Assembly: GCA_013397695.1 (NCBI GenBank)
Contig: VYZI01000237.1
Location: 1,112,492-1,176,491, forward strand
Direction: 5' to 3'
Length of the DNA: 64,000 nt
Origin: Centropus unirufus
Taxonomy: Eukaryota > Chordata > Aves > Cuculiformes > Centropidae
The notes beneath the pieces were generated by a model, which saw nothing but the letters and a program-made list of their open reading frames with translations, was not told where the DNA came from and did not search any database. Shown in pieces: positions 1 to 13,700 of this stretch; position 1 is the stretch's first letter; the number at the start of each line of letters is the position of its first letter. A program made the translations under genes and the position numbers.

Positions 1-34
1 GTCCAATGAAATGGTAGATGTGGCTCCGCAGAAG

Positions 35-364
35 NNNNNNNNNNNNNNNNNNNNNNNNNNNNNNNNNNNNNNNNNNNNNNNNNNNNNNNNNNNNNNNNNN
101 NNNNNNNNNNNNNNNNNNNNNNNNNNNNNNNNNNNNNNNNNNNNNNNNNNNNNNNNNNNNNNNNNNNNNNNNNNNNNNNNNNNNNNNNNNNNNNNNNNNN
201 NNNNNNNNNNNNNNNNNNNNNNNNNNNNNNNNNNNNNNNNNNNNNNNNNNNNNNNNNNNNNNNNNNNNNNNNNNNNNNNNNNNNNNNNNNNNNNNNNNNN
301 NNNNNNNNNNNNNNNNNNNNNNNNNNNNNNNNNNNNNNNNNNNNNNNNNNNNNNNNNNNNNNNN
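35..364. other. Assembly gap (330 N)
   Basis: A run of N. The right edge (agcagcgcgcgccctcacc) is CpG-rich, so the missing bases may be GC-rich. The gap lies in what should be an ITSN2 intron and could hide an upstream exon. Confidence 0.99.
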
Positions 365-1012
365 CCAGAGCAGCGCGCGCCCTCACCTGCTTTAACAGCT
401 TGTGAAAATGGTAATAGAATACATACCCTTGGGCACATCTTACATTGTAACCTAGGACAGATGGCAACAGCTGTTTAATTGTGTGCTGAGAGTCATGCTC
501 TTGTCTCTGGCAGCCCTGGGTATCCCATTGCCAGTGACAGCCTTGCAGAGAAGCAGCCATCCTTGGGCAGCTCCTTGGCATTGCCTGCACTGCTCCTTAC
601 AGGGAGCAAGACCATGCCGCAAATTCCCATCCCCTTTTCCCATTTCGGTGGTTCAGATTAGATCATTTCACAGAAAAAGGAGCTTTGGTTGTGTGCTTAA
701 ATCATGCTGCTCTGCATGGCTGTGGTTTGCTAACGCAACGGCTTCCTGGGTTTTACTGGACGAAGCCTCCTCTGACCCAACCCTCGCTCACCATTGGCTA
801 AGGCACATTTCCTCTTCCTTGGCCACGTTTGTCTCACGAGCTTCAGCTGTAAGAGAATCAAACTCAGTTCTTGCCAGTAAAAAAGAGAGAAGCAGACTGG
901 GTTGTATTTTAAGATGTTTAGAAGGTCAGTAGATGCCGTATGAACCAAATCCATTCGCTCTCTAAGTGTGTGGATGTATAAAGTGGGAATAAAGATTATT
1001 GCCTGGCCCAAC
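365..1012 (+). other. ITSN2 intron, nothing recognised
   Basis: Unique sequence between the gap and an old CR1 copy. I see no exon with splice sites and intersectin similarity. Confidence 0.6.
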
Positions 1013-1358
1013 AGAATAAAAGGGAGAAGAGGGAGGACAGCTACAACTGCCTGAAAGGAGGCTGTGGTGAGCGGGGTGCTGGGCTCTTCTCCCGAGTGAT
1101 GGCACAAGAGGAAACGACCTCAAGTTGCACTGGGGCAGGTTCAGATAAGATATTAGGAAAAATTTCTTCAGTGACAGAGTGGTGAAGCTTTGGAAGCCGC
1201 TGCGCAGGGCAGTGGGGGAGTCCCCATCCCTGGAGGGGTTCAAAACCCATGTAGATGTGGCCCTTTGTGCCTACTAAATCACATCACAGTGGGGTCAGCC
1301 AATGGTTGGATTGGGTCAGCTGAGAGGTCTTTTCCAACCTCAATGATTCCACAACTCC
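1013..1358 (+). mobile_element. Old CR1 copy, sense
   Basis: Diverged CR1 3' region (gggctcttctcccgagtgatgg ... ttttccaacctcaatgattcc). It ends 155 bp before the SH3-E exon. Confidence 0.85.
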
Positions 1359-1512
1359 CAGATTCCGTGACAGTTGCCCATCAAGACAAGATCACGTGGT
1401 GATTTTCTAACAGTGACATGGTTGCTTCTTTCCTGTGGTTGTGTGTAAACCACTGACAAAAAGAGCCTCAGCCCTGTGTAACCATGTCTGGCCTGCTCTG
1501 TTCCCTCTCCAG

Positions 1513-1704
1513 TGTGTCAGGTGATCGCGATGTACGATTACCTGGCGAACAACGAGGACGAGCTCAGCTTCTCCAAAGGGCAGCTTATTCACGTCCTGAA
1601 CAGAGATGATGCTGACTGGTGGCAAGGAGAACTGAATGGTGTGACGGGTCTCTTCCCCTCCAACTACGTGAAGATGACCACGGATTCGGATCCAAGTCAG
1701 CAGT
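1513..1704 (+). CDS. ITSN2: ITSN2 exon: SH3-E domain
   Basis: Acceptor ctctccag|tgtgtcag and donor cagt|gtaagc. The exon encodes the fifth SH3: ALYDY-type motif as AMYDYLANNEDELSF, then the WWQGE and GLFPSNYV motifs that line the proline-rich-ligand groove. It enters in phase 2 and leaves with one base of a Trp codon completed at 12493. Confidence 0.96.
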
Positions 1705-4700
1705 GTAAGCAACTCGTGCCTTTGGTTCATTCCGTTACTGCATTTCACAGCTGCGTCGCGGTTCTGCTTTGTGTGTGGAATTTGGGCTTCCAGGCATCAC
1801 CTGAATTTATTGGTCCTTTGAACACTCTTTAAATACTTCCCTATGCACTGAGTGCTTTAAATGCTTTCCTATTTAACCTAAAAACACCCAGTGTGTCACA
1901 ACCAGCCTGGGTGGGACAGTAAGAGTGGGAGGGGGAGCTAAAAATACCAGAGTCAGTTGATGTTCCCCTTCCCGATGTGGGTGTTGGATAAAAAAAAGCC
2001 TGGGAGCCCGGGCAGGCACACTTGGACTTGCTCTGGTTTTATAGAACACAAAAAAATGCCCTCCAGTACTGAAAGGGACTCCAGGAAAGCTGGGGAGGGG
2101 CTTTTTCTAAGGGCCTGGAGGAATGGGACAAGGGCAAATGGCTTTAAATTGGAAGGGGAAGATTCAGACTAGACATCAGGAAGAAATTCTTCATCCTGAG
2201 GGTGGGGAGGCCCTGGCCCAGGTTGCCCGGGGAAGCTGTGGCTGCCCCAATCCTGGAGGTGTACAAGGCCAGGTTGGATGGGGCTGGAGCAGCCTGGTCC
2301 AGTGGGAGGTGTCCCTGCCCTTGGCAGGAAGTGGATCAGGATGGGCTTTGAGGTCCCTTCCAAAGCATTCCAGGAGTCCATGAAGTCCTGCTTCAGGTCC
2401 CAGAGCTGCTGAAGCCCAGCACAGTTCCTTTGCTGGCACCGAGCATTGTGCAAACCCCGCTGCACAGCTTTGAGCTGGGTGCTCCCGTGTGCTGTGAGAC
2501 CAGGGAAGCATTTCAGTATGTCCTGGTGGGACTTCTAGTCTTCCTTGGATTTCCGTAACGATAGTTTTTGCTCATTTTACTGTAGAAGCTGTCCCTGGTG
2601 TTCTTGGGAGATCACTGTGGAATTGTCCCTCAGAAGTGCTGATGTGGTCCCCCCTTGGGACCAGCTTAGAGACAGGACAGAAAGAGTTAAAAATGCCCCG
2701 TTGGAGCTGTGACTTCTCTGAAGAGCAGCAGCTCCTCCTGCTGCCTTTTCTTTTGATCAAGTGTAAGGGTATTAGAAGGGGAGCAGGCAGATTTGGTTCA
2801 TTCCAGTAGCTTTGCAGCTTAGGAAAGCTATTCCTTCACACTTGAGCTCTTACACGGCCCAAGGTTGTACCCAGAGTCTTTCCTTGCCAGGACTTGGCAG
2901 TCACAGCCGCGCAGCCCAGCTTCCCTAGCAGAGAGGGAACTCGGGGCAGGGAGAAGGTTCTTCTCGTAGGCTGACACAGCCTGGAGAGCAGAAGCAGTTG
3001 TGTTGGGGGGGGTCACCCCTGCTGCTGGTGTAGCTGCAGCCTGGCACGGAGGCTCCAGGACGGAAACCAGGAATGCAGTCAGTGGAGGGTGTCCCAGCTC
3101 GGCCTGCAGCTCCCTGGGACACAGCTGGGGGCTGTTTGAGTCGTGACCTCCGTGATTGCACCAAGAAAGGAATAAATCAGATACAAAGTGGGGGGCAAAC
3201 CACAAACAGCTGGGGAGTTACAGGAACGGGGTGTGCTCAGGCAGGAGCAGGGAGGGGATTCTGCCCCTGGGCTCAGCACTGGTGAGGACATACCACAAAT
3301 CCTGGGGTCAGTTCTCGGCCCCTTGCTCCAAGAAGGACCTTGAGGTCCTGGAGCGTGTCCAGAGAAGGGAATGGAGCTGGGGCAGGGGCTGGAGAAGAAG
3401 GGTTATGAGGAGCAGCTGAAGGAGCTGGGGTTGTTGAGCCTGGAGAAGAGGAGGCTGAGGGGAGACCTCATCCCTGCCTCCAGGTGCCTGAAAGGAGGGT
3501 GTGGAGAGGTGGGTGCTGGGCTCTTCTCCCAAGGGACAGGGGATGGGATGAGGGGGAATGGCCTCAGGCTGCCCCAGGGCAGGGCCAGATTTGCCATCAG
3601 GGAAAAATTCTTGACTGCAAGGGTTGTGAGGCCCTGGCAGAGGCTGCAGAGGGAGGGGGTGGAGCCCTTTTAAACCTGGAGGGGTTTAAAGCCTTGGAGA
3701 TGAGGTGCTCAGGGATCTGGTTCAGTGGTGGACAGGGATGGTTGGTCTCAATGATCTCAGAGGTCTTTTCTCACCTGGCGAGTCTGTGGTTTTATGATGG
3801 TTTAAGTGCACACGTGACGTCTGTAGTAACACCACTAGATCTACCTCACTTTTCCCTCCCCCAAAACTCATTTGTAGATGAGACAGATTAGAGACACGAG
3901 GCAAATCCTGTCCTTTCAGCAGGGAGGGTCTGTAGTGCCACAAGTTGATCTCCATGCACAATAGGTCATGAGTCCTGCCCTCCACTGCCTAGCGAATGAC
4001 ACTGACTTTTTAAGGGTGGTCATAGGGAAAAAACAAATTCTACTTGACACACTCCTGGCAGGAGAATTCCTGTGTCAATACTTGGATACCACACTTGGAA
4101 GTTCTTTGCTTATTGCCAGGTGACCTCAATTCATGATTATGGAGTCACACAGTCCATGGCATTGGTGGCTTGGAGGTGTTGCATGCTGCAGGCCCACAGT
4201 CATTTTTTAACACCTGCAGACTGATAATTTCTTTCAAGATCTTCAACAGCTCCAGAGTTTTACCCCTTGTACCCAGGATCAAATACATTTCAAGCTGCAA
4301 GAGGGGAGGTTGAGGTTAGACGTTAGGAGAAATGTTTTCCTGTGAGGGTGGGGAGGCCCTGGCCCAGGTTGCCCAGGGAAGCTGTGGCTGCCCCATCCCT
4401 GGAGGTGTTCAAGGCCAGGCTGGATAGGCCTGGAGCAGGCTGGTCCAGTGGGAGGTGTCCCTGCCCATGGCTGGGGGTGGGACTGGATGGGCTTTGAGGT
4501 CCCTTCCAACCCAAACCACTCTGAAAATCAAACCCTTGGTTCATAGTGGCACAGGCATTTTCTGCTTCTAAACTGTCAATGTCAGTCAGGCCAGGTAAAG
4601 CTTCCAGGTTGAAATCCTGGGGCCTGGAATAGTCTGCAGGTTGGCTGCAAGGTGCATGCAGCTGCAACATTCATGGTGCAGCCGACCTTTAACCTGACTC

Positions 4701-7700
4701 TGCAGTGCCTCTTGTAGGCCGTGGAGGCCTTGGTTTCTGATGGGCACGTCGATGTGGTTCCTCCCCGGGCAGCTGTGACTAAAGACAAGGTTCCATTTCG
4801 TTGCAGGTTTTCAGCAGAGTTGACCACGTTAATTTTTCTATGCCAATATTAATAACCTCACTGAGGCTTTTCTTTACAAGTCTGATTTTTACTGAACATA
4901 AAGGGAGGTTTGGAGAGACATAGGGAAGAAATTCCTCACTGTGAGGGTGGGGAGGCCCTGGTCCAGGTTGCCCAGGGAAGCAGCGGTTGCCCCATCCCTG
5001 GAGGTGTTCAAGGCCAGGTTGGATGGGGCTTGGAGCAGCCTGGTCCTGTGGGAGGTGTCCCTGCCCATGGCAAGGGTTGGACTGGATGGGCTTGGAGGTC
5101 CCTTCCAACCCAACCCATTCCATAATTTTAATATCTCATTACAAGTTTCTCCAGAGAAATCCTGGCTCTGTTGAAATCTCAGGGAATTCTGCCATTGCCT
5201 TTAAGAAACCCTTTAGTGCTTGGCCTGGTGGTGTTGAGTCTGCAAGGCAGAAGCCTTCCTTGGGGCTGAACTTTCCAAGTGCTCCTGCTGCTCGTGTGTT
5301 CCAGTCAGCACTAGGTGGGCTCAAGGACTGGAAAGCTGAGTGTGTAACCGTGAGCCCTCGGGAGCGATGCCTGTGCTCAGGGAGTTAACCCTTCCTTCCT
5401 CACCTGTTTGCTGTTGTCCTGTCTTTGTCCGTCGAACTTTTTTTTTTCACTCTTGGCATTTATGTTCATTTTATCCTTCATTTTGTTTTGTTCTTTGTTT
5501 TTTTTAGGACCCCATGTTGTCTGCCAGTGTGAAAGCTCCTCAGAGACCCACTATCCCAGCTTGACTAGCGTGGAGGCAGGGGGGCCCGCCCTGCTCACCT
5601 AGCTGACACAATCCTTTTGCTTCGTTTCAACCTTAGAGCCAGTCCAGAAATTGGGTTTTTGTGGGGGTTTCTTCTCATCTTTGCAACTCGCAGTTGATTT
5701 GTAAGAGCGGAAAGGATAGTGGGTCTTTGTGTGGCTTTCACTGCTGCTCATTCTTGTTTCCCTTTGGTGTTTTTCCTTTGGTGTTGATAACCGTAGAGCA
5801 TTGGCATGCGCATCAAGCTGTGGTTTGCATGGTGGGATTGCAGACACACAAAGACCCACTATTTGCCCAGTTGAGCCGAGCTGTTCTGGACGGGTGCTTG
5901 AGTTGTTTTAATGCTGTGCTGTACAGACTTCGCAGAATTAAAGTGTTCGCTGGGTGCTGTTCCAATGGGCTGATTTAAACCCTTGTGTGTTGAGCTTGTC
6001 AGACCGGCAGCGTGCACGGCTCACCTGGAAAACAAACCCCACCCACCCCTGCTGCTGCCAGCACTGCAATTGCAAACGGGCCGTGAGAGCTGAGGGTTAG
6101 ACCTGCTGTGCTCCATCAGCCCATTTGAATTGGGAAAAAACTGTTAAGCATGGAGTGGAGGATGTTTATTCCTTTTCCTCCCTTCCGGTGGTGCTATAGC
6201 AGGAATTGAAGTTGGTTTGGCTCCATGTCCCTGAACAGCCTCCTCTTTTAAACACTTTAGTCTGATAATTCATATTTGCTTTCAGTTTGAGTGAGCAGCA
6301 AGCCTGTCCTGGTCACTGCAGTGAGTGCTTGCAGAGCCCCTGTGCTCCTCGGCCCCTTCCCTGCCCTTTTCCTTCATCACACACTTAACGGTACTGGATG
6401 AGTTCTTACCTGGCTGGGGCCTGCGGAGACTTAACAGCAAGAGCTGCCTGACAGCTGCTGCCCCTGGGAGATAAAGGAGCAGCCTCGAGCCTGGGTTACC
6501 TCGCTAAGGAGCTGCTGCCAGGAAGGACGCACGAACTGGAGCTGGAGGCAGAGCTTCTGGATTTCAAAACGGAGCTGAATTCCCCAGCTCACCAGTGGTT
6601 TGGAAAGGCGCGATGCAGGAAAGGTGCCCACGTTTTGTTAGTCTGGTGGTGGGGACGAGGACTTCAGGACAATAACCCTGATGCCCCTTTAAGGATCAAC
6701 TGAATAGTCCTGTGCTCCTGCCACACCAGGAGAGATGTCCGATTCGATCCAGTTGGTTTCCTGAGCTTGGTTGCGACACTGCAGAGCTCACAGAAGTGTT
6801 TACAGAGCCCTCTTTACTGCATACAAAGACATCTCTGAGTGTCATGAAGGTGCTGTTGGGAGAAGGTCCCTCCAGCTACAGATGGAAAAGCCTTTCTCCA
6901 GAGCTTCTGTGGTGTGAGATGCCCTGTATTGAATGTACTTGACCCACTGATGTCTGTGCCTTTGCACTCCAAGAGATCCCGTGTGCCATACGGCCAGCCC
7001 AGTGCTTGCACAGCACTGGGAGTGGGGTCTTATTCCCAAGATATTTTGCCCAAATCAGTATTTTGTTATCAGTATTTTGTTATCAAATGAAATCCCATTG
7101 TTGTAGGCCAACATTGTGTGAGGTGGTTCCTCACGTGGTCCAGACGATTTCCTTCCAAAACATTTTAACCCTTTCTACTGAAATATGTGAATCGTCCCAA
7201 ATCCCCACCTCTGTCCCTGGCTCTGAGGCCTGCTTAACGCGGGCTGGAGCGTTGGGCTGCACCACATGGTCCCTGGCAGTGGTCTGATAATGGGGAGACC
7301 TTATCAATGAACCCTGTTCCTCCCACGGATAAACTGGGGGAACTAAACCGGATGGACTTGCCCATGTTCAGTGGAAATGAAACTCACTTTCCCATCCTGT
7401 CTGGGATGGGCTAGGACACGGTTGGCACGGCATTTCCCAAACCAACTGCTATTCTGCCTGCTTTTTAATGGATACATTTGGAGATTAGAGTGGCCTTAGG
7501 GGAATTTTCACACAAGTCGTGTGGAATAGATACTTGGGGATATAGATCCAAGCACTGATCTGTATGGAAGCAGCTGCCCCTCCCTCGGAAGCAGTGAGCA
7601 CTGAAGTGAAGCACTTGGGGCTCTCTCATGTTTCAGCATCACCTGAGCGTGCCCTAAATTCTCCAATAACGATAATATTGCACCTTAATAATTTGATGGA

Positions 7701-10700
7701 AAGAGGCCTAGTCCCTGCCTGCTCTATTTCTGCCACAAAGCCCTGCAGCTCAGCCCGTCGCTGCTGTGGGAGGGATTGCACGCACACGTCCGGCCATCGA
7801 CAGCACGGACGGTGCCGAGGATGGATGAAGGCAAGGAGACTTCCCAAGCATGTTCCTGTCCCTGAGGAGGTGTAGATGACAGGTACTGGCTCTATATTAG
7901 CCCCTTGGCTTCCAGAAATGTTCATGCTTTGTGTGCAGTCCATGCTCTCATTTGTAAAAGCCCCTAGAGTTGGGCTCAGTCGCCCCAGTCACCTGAGTAA
8001 ACCCAGCAGCGAAGTGTTCATCCCTTCTTTGGCTGAAAAATGTTGGCTTTGGAGCTAAGGATGAGGTGGCAAATCCGAATTGTCTGTGGATTGTTGGTCC
8101 CCAGCCAAGAGCTGAAATGTTAACAGTTAAAACTGAAGCCAGTCAGGAAAGCAGAACCCAGCATGGCCGGCACCGTGGTCCTTGTGGGCCAGCAGGGAAC
8201 GGGGACCATGGTGTGACTGGTCAGGAGGTAAAGGATGGTGGAAATGCACAATCCCAGGTCCTGAGACACCTCCAAAGTTTTTAAGTGTCAGGTTCAATAT
8301 CAGCCTAATGACCTCCCAAAGCCAGCGCTACAAAAGCTCGGTTTGCAGAGCCGAGTTCTTGATCCAGCAGTCAGATCCATGCAGGGAAGCCTTGTGCCAC
8401 CACCGAGGGCTGGTGGTGGGCTGGGCTGTGGAACAGGCAGGGCTGCGGAAGGGCCGTGCCAGCACACACAGCCCTGTCCTAACGGCCGTGTACCTAACGT
8501 TATGGTTGGGAACGGTGAATGGGATAAAGCTCCAGCCAAACCGTTCCACACAAACCACTGGAACGCCTCCCACCTGGCACTGAGTGTTGCTGCTGTCTCC
8601 GTGCCTGGTCAGGCCGTGTCCCTGTGCCGTTTGCTTGAGTGGGGTTGCAAACACCTGTAAATACACCTGTCCCCAGGAATGCTGCTGGACCTGGGCCTGT
8701 GGTGGTGGTGGAGCTGTGGAGCCTTGCTGCTTCAGCCTGGCGAGCCAATAAAACTGCTGCACGGGGGCTGAGCTGCCTTAGAGCCTCTCCTGGCTGCCTC
8801 CTCCAGCTGGAGCCTTGGTTTGAGGGTGATTGTTAAGCCTTGCAGGCCCTGCTTAGCATGAGGCGATTGCTCACCTTTGGTTTCAAAGCTGTAAGAGAAC
8901 TATGCAAATGTGTTTTATTAAAGGGACACCTAAAAGGACCCTGTTTGTCTGTTGTGGTTTTTTTTTTGTCCATCTGGGGAGGACTTTTTCCAACCTGAAC
9001 AGCTTGGCATGAGGTTGTGTTCCCTGGCTTCATGTTCCATTTTACCTCTTGAAAATGGAACCGTCAATTTCTGCTGTTGTAGCAGAGAGAGCTGTGCCGC
9101 ATGTACTGGTTTTGGGGTGAGGTTTTTGTTACATTTCCAGCCTTTTCATAGCGAGAAATTGTGGCCCTGGGAACAGAGCTGGGGAAGGGGCTCAATTTCC
9201 AGCCTTTTCATAGCGAGAAATTGTGGCCCTGGGAACAGAGCTGGGGAAGGGGCTGGAGAACAAGGGTTGTGAGGGAGCTGGAGTTGTTGAGGCTGGAGGA
9301 GGCTGAGGGGAGACCTCATCCTTGCCTCCAAGTGCCTGAAAGGAGGGTGTGGAGAGGTGGGTGCTGGGCTCTTCTCCCAAGGGACAGGGGATGGGATGAG
9401 GGGGAATGGCCTCAGGCTGCCCCAGGGCAGGGTCAGATTGGCCATCAGGAACAATGTCTTCCCTGCAAGGGTTGTGAGGCCCTGGCAGAGGCTGCAGAGG
9501 GAGGGGGTGGAGCCCTTTTAAACCTGGAGGGGTTTAAAAGCCTTGGAGATGAGGAGCTGAGGGATCTGGTCCAGTGGTGGACAGGGACGGTTGGACTCAA
9601 TGATCTCCGAGGTCTTTTCCAACCTGGGGATTCTATGAAAACCCTCATACCCTGATCAACCAAAGCTTTCCTCACAAACACAGTTTGGGTCAGGCCACCT
9701 CTAACCCTGAGCAGTGATGCCTCTGCTATCGGGACATCTTCCCATGAGAGGCTTGCGTTGTCTTTCCAGGTGTCCTTTATAATATGTTTTTTCATTGCTC
9801 TTTGGAGAAGGGGACAAAGAACTCAGTACCTGAGCAGGTCTGGGTATCTCTGAAAGCCTTTATCCGTCTGATTTTCGCCTCCATTCTCTGGAATTGGCTT
9901 TGAAGAACTTTAATTCATTCCCCCTTTTTAACAGGGCAAAAATGGAAACTCTTTGCAGTGGTGATCGATCTCATTCATCTTTTTTTCACTGGAGGCTTTC
10001 TTTTCTTCAGAAAGGGTCATTTTCCCCTTGAAATCCAAAATGCATCAGGAACTAGACAGGTTCCTCCCAGAGCTCCCCTTGGTTTCAATCCTGCAGAGCA
10101 GAACATCCTTTACCTACAAAACTGGGTTGGTTGCATCAGGCGAAGGAAGCACTTCTTATTCAGGTCCGTTTGGAGAGGGAAGGGTGATTTTACCTTTGAC
10201 TTTAGAGGCTGGGCGCTCCTGTATTTCTCCCTTCTCCAGTGGGGTTTCCCTGCAGCAGGAAGGGCCCTCGTGATCTCACATGCCCTGAGTTTCAGGGGGC
10301 CCACGGGTGGCTCCATCGTGGGTTGTGGTTGGAGGCAGCGAGGCTGATTGTGTCTTGCATGGTCTGAACAGCCTGGCCGTGCCCTCGGGGTGGGAGAGGC
10401 AGCCTGGCTTCCCCTCCGAAGGGAACGTCAACCTCGTGCCCAGTGAGACCCCAGCATGAGCAGCTGAGACCCTCACGTATCTGTGTATCTTTTATTGCTT
10501 TCTAATTACCGTCATTATTATTACTGCTATCATTTCATTAAAGCTGTAATTTCAGTTTCCAGCCCACCAGTCTTTCTCCTCTCACCTCCCTTTCCCTGCA
10601 GATTGTGTGGGGAGGGATTTTGGAAGCCCACTGAGTTTGGCTCTCAAAGGTTTCCTAAGCTCCATGGGGAGCTTAGGGTGAAGCTGGTACCAAACCAGTG

Positions 10701-13700
10701 GCACTTCTGCTGCTTCCCTGCATATTCCTGGCTGCTAGAGTACTGGAAGATGAATGTTTCTTCCTCCTGGGATTCTTTTGCTGCTAGGGGTGAGCTGGGA
10801 GTCGGAGCAGTGCCAGAACTCTGCAAGGGAAGGAGGGAACAGGAATGAGGGAGGAGAATGGGCAGAGAAGTAGGTGGTTCATCCTTTCCACGACAGTTAC
10901 AGCCCAGGTTTATTCCTGACTCATCCAGTGTGTTATTTAGAATCATGGGATGGTTTGGGTTGGAAGGGACCTTCAAGCCCATCCAGTCCCAACCCCTGCC
11001 AAGGGCAGGGACACCTCCCACTGGACCAGGCTGCTCCAATCCCCATCCAACCTGGCCTTGAACACCTCCAGGGATGGGGCAGCCACAGCTTCCCTGGGCA
11101 ACCAGAGACAGGGCCTCCCCACCCTCAGCAGGAAGAATTTCTTTGTAATGTCTCATCCACATCTTCCCACATCCAATTTGAAGCCATTCTCCCTTGTTTT
11201 GTCACTTCAGGCCCCTGTGAAAAGCCCCGACCCAGCTTACCTGGAGCCCCTTTCAGGCACCGGGAGGCTGCTAGAGCCTGATTTAGAGCAGCCTTCCCAT
11301 AAACAGATCCCTGCGTGGGCAGGGAACAGAACAAAGTCACATTCCAGTGTCCTGGATGTGTGGGAGTGACAAGAGAGACGCTGCAGGTCATTCTACAGTG
11401 AAGCTACCTGTAGGCTGTGCTTGTTATTACGGCATCATGGAATGGTTTGGGTCAGGAGGGACCTCAAAGCCCATCCAGTCCCGCCCCCTGCCATGGGCAG
11501 GGACACCTCCCAGTGGACCAGGATGCTCCAAGCCCCATCCAACCTGGCCTTGAACACCTCCAGGGATGGAGGCAGGAAGAATTGGGGGTTGTGTCTTTGT
11601 TCTGGTGTCGTTTATTCATACTTGATGCTTAAAAATAATTTGCCATATTTCAGGCTTACTTTGCTTCTAAATCAGAAGAAAAAGATTGTGCAACTGTAAC
11701 GTTCTGTGTTCTAACTTCATGAATTTACACTTGTTCCAAGGGCCTGGAGTGACAGCACAAAGGGGAATGGCTTCAGATTGGAAGGGGGAAGGTTTAGGTT
11801 TAGACATGGGGAAGAAATTCTTCACGCTGAGGGTGGGGAGGCCCTGGCCGAGGTTGCCCAGGGAAGCTGTGGCTGCCCCATCCCTGGAGGTGTTGAAGGC
11901 CAGGTTGGATGGGGCTTGGAGCAGCCTGGCCCAGTGGGAGGTATCCCTGCCCATGGCAGGGGGCGGGACTGGATGGGCTTTGAGGTCCCTTCCAACCCAA
12001 CCCATTGTATGATTCTGTGAATTTGACCTCCTGGGTTTATGATAATCCCTGACCAAGACAGTGAGCGTTAGGAATGGTGGGAGATGAAAGGTACAACAAT
12101 AACTCGGACTCAGACACGTTCTTGACGACCTCGTGGCACAAAAGGCACTGCACAAGGTAAGAAAAAATCACAGTTTAGAAAGGGTTTGGCAGAAGAGATG
12201 AGAAAACTCGTGAGGGAAACGGAGTGGCAGGAGGTCAGGGGGGCTGTTTTGGCCCCACAGCACGAGAACAAGGGGTGTCTGAAGGAATAAAAAGGTGATG
12301 GGCTGAAAAATGGCATCAAGGATGGAGGGGGGTGATGGCTTCATCACTTGGTTTTGAAGTCGGGTGCTGCTGTGGGCAGGGTTTCTAGAGACCCTTGTGC
12401 CTGGGCTCTGAACCCCAGGGGTTGTTGGTCGATGCCACGTTATTCAGTCACCGGATCCGATGGGATCTAAACTGCTTCCTTGCTCCTTGTAGGGTGTGCT
12501 GACCTCCAGAGCCTTGACACGATGCAGCCAATGGAGAGGAAGAGGCAGGGCTACATTCATGAGCTCATTCAGACGGAAGAAAGGTACATGGATGATCTTC
12601 AGCTCGTCTTGGAGGTGAGCTCGCTGGGATGGGAATGGGAACACCTCTGTCCTACTGAGAAAGGCAAAAATGGGCTGCATGGAAGCAGCGTGGCCAGCCT
12701 TGCTAGGGAGGGGATTTGCCCCTCTGCTCCATTCTCTGAGGCTCCACCTGGAGCCCTGGGTCCAGTTCTGGAATCCCCAACACAAGAAGATGGAACTGTT
12801 GGAATGAGACCACAAAGATGATGGCAGAGCTGGAGCCCCTCTGCTCTGAGGCCAGGCTGAGAGAGTTGGGGCTGTTCAGCCTGGAGAAGAGAAGGCTCCA
12901 GAGAGACCTCAGAGCAGCTTCCAGGTACCTGAAGGGGCTCCAGGAAAGCTGGAGAGGGACTTTTTTCAAGGGCATGGAGTGACAGGGCGAGGGGGAATGG
13001 CTTTAAATTGGAAGGGGGAAGATTTAGATGAGACATTAGGAAGAAATTTTTCACCTCCATCCCTGGAGGTGTTGAAGGCCAGATTGGATGGGGCTTGGAG
13101 CAGCCTGGTCCAGTGGGAGTGTCCCTGCCAAATGGCAGGGGCTGGGACTGGATGGGCTTTGAGATCCCTTCCAACCCATTCCATGATTCTATGCTAATAG
13201 AGGGATTCTTAGGGACTGGGAAATCCTAGAGGAGGAAAGTGAGGCTGTGTGAGCACCTCCCTTTGTAGCGGATGCTGTGTGCTTGTCTGCCAGGCAAAAG
13301 CCATCACCTTCACAAGGACCTTCCTGTCTCCCTCACCCTGTTCTCGGGGGCTTAGGCTCGGTCTGGAGGTGCTGGGCTGGCCTGGCTCATCTGGCAAAGC
13401 TGCGCAGGCACTATAAGAGTTGATGGGCTGGTCCGTCTCTAGTGTTGTTTGTGGGAGCAAGACCCTCTCTCTATGCAGGGCAGCACCGGGCCAGCTGTGG
13501 TGCTGGGAGCCTGACGTGACCTCTCCATGAAGAACAGCTGCATGGTGATGGGGTGAAGGTGTTAAATAAAGAATTGTGTGGGCACTCTGCTCTCCAGAGG
13601 CACTTAGGGTCACTGCAGGAGGCTTTAGTTCTGCACACAGGTTGACTCCGAGCGCCCTGGGAGCAGGGGCTGATGTGACCACGAGGTCACTGGTGTAGCA

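Noticed and set aside
1512..1514. GTG that could be read as a start codon of the SH3 frame
   Set aside because: It straddles the splice acceptor of an internal ITSN2 exon.
9161..9655. Many 100-160 codon frames inside CR1 copies (for example here, 15006-15503, 19162-19860, 44560-45249)
   Set aside because: All are 3'-region CR1 sequence, which is non-coding or eroded ORF2, repeated across the window in both orientations.
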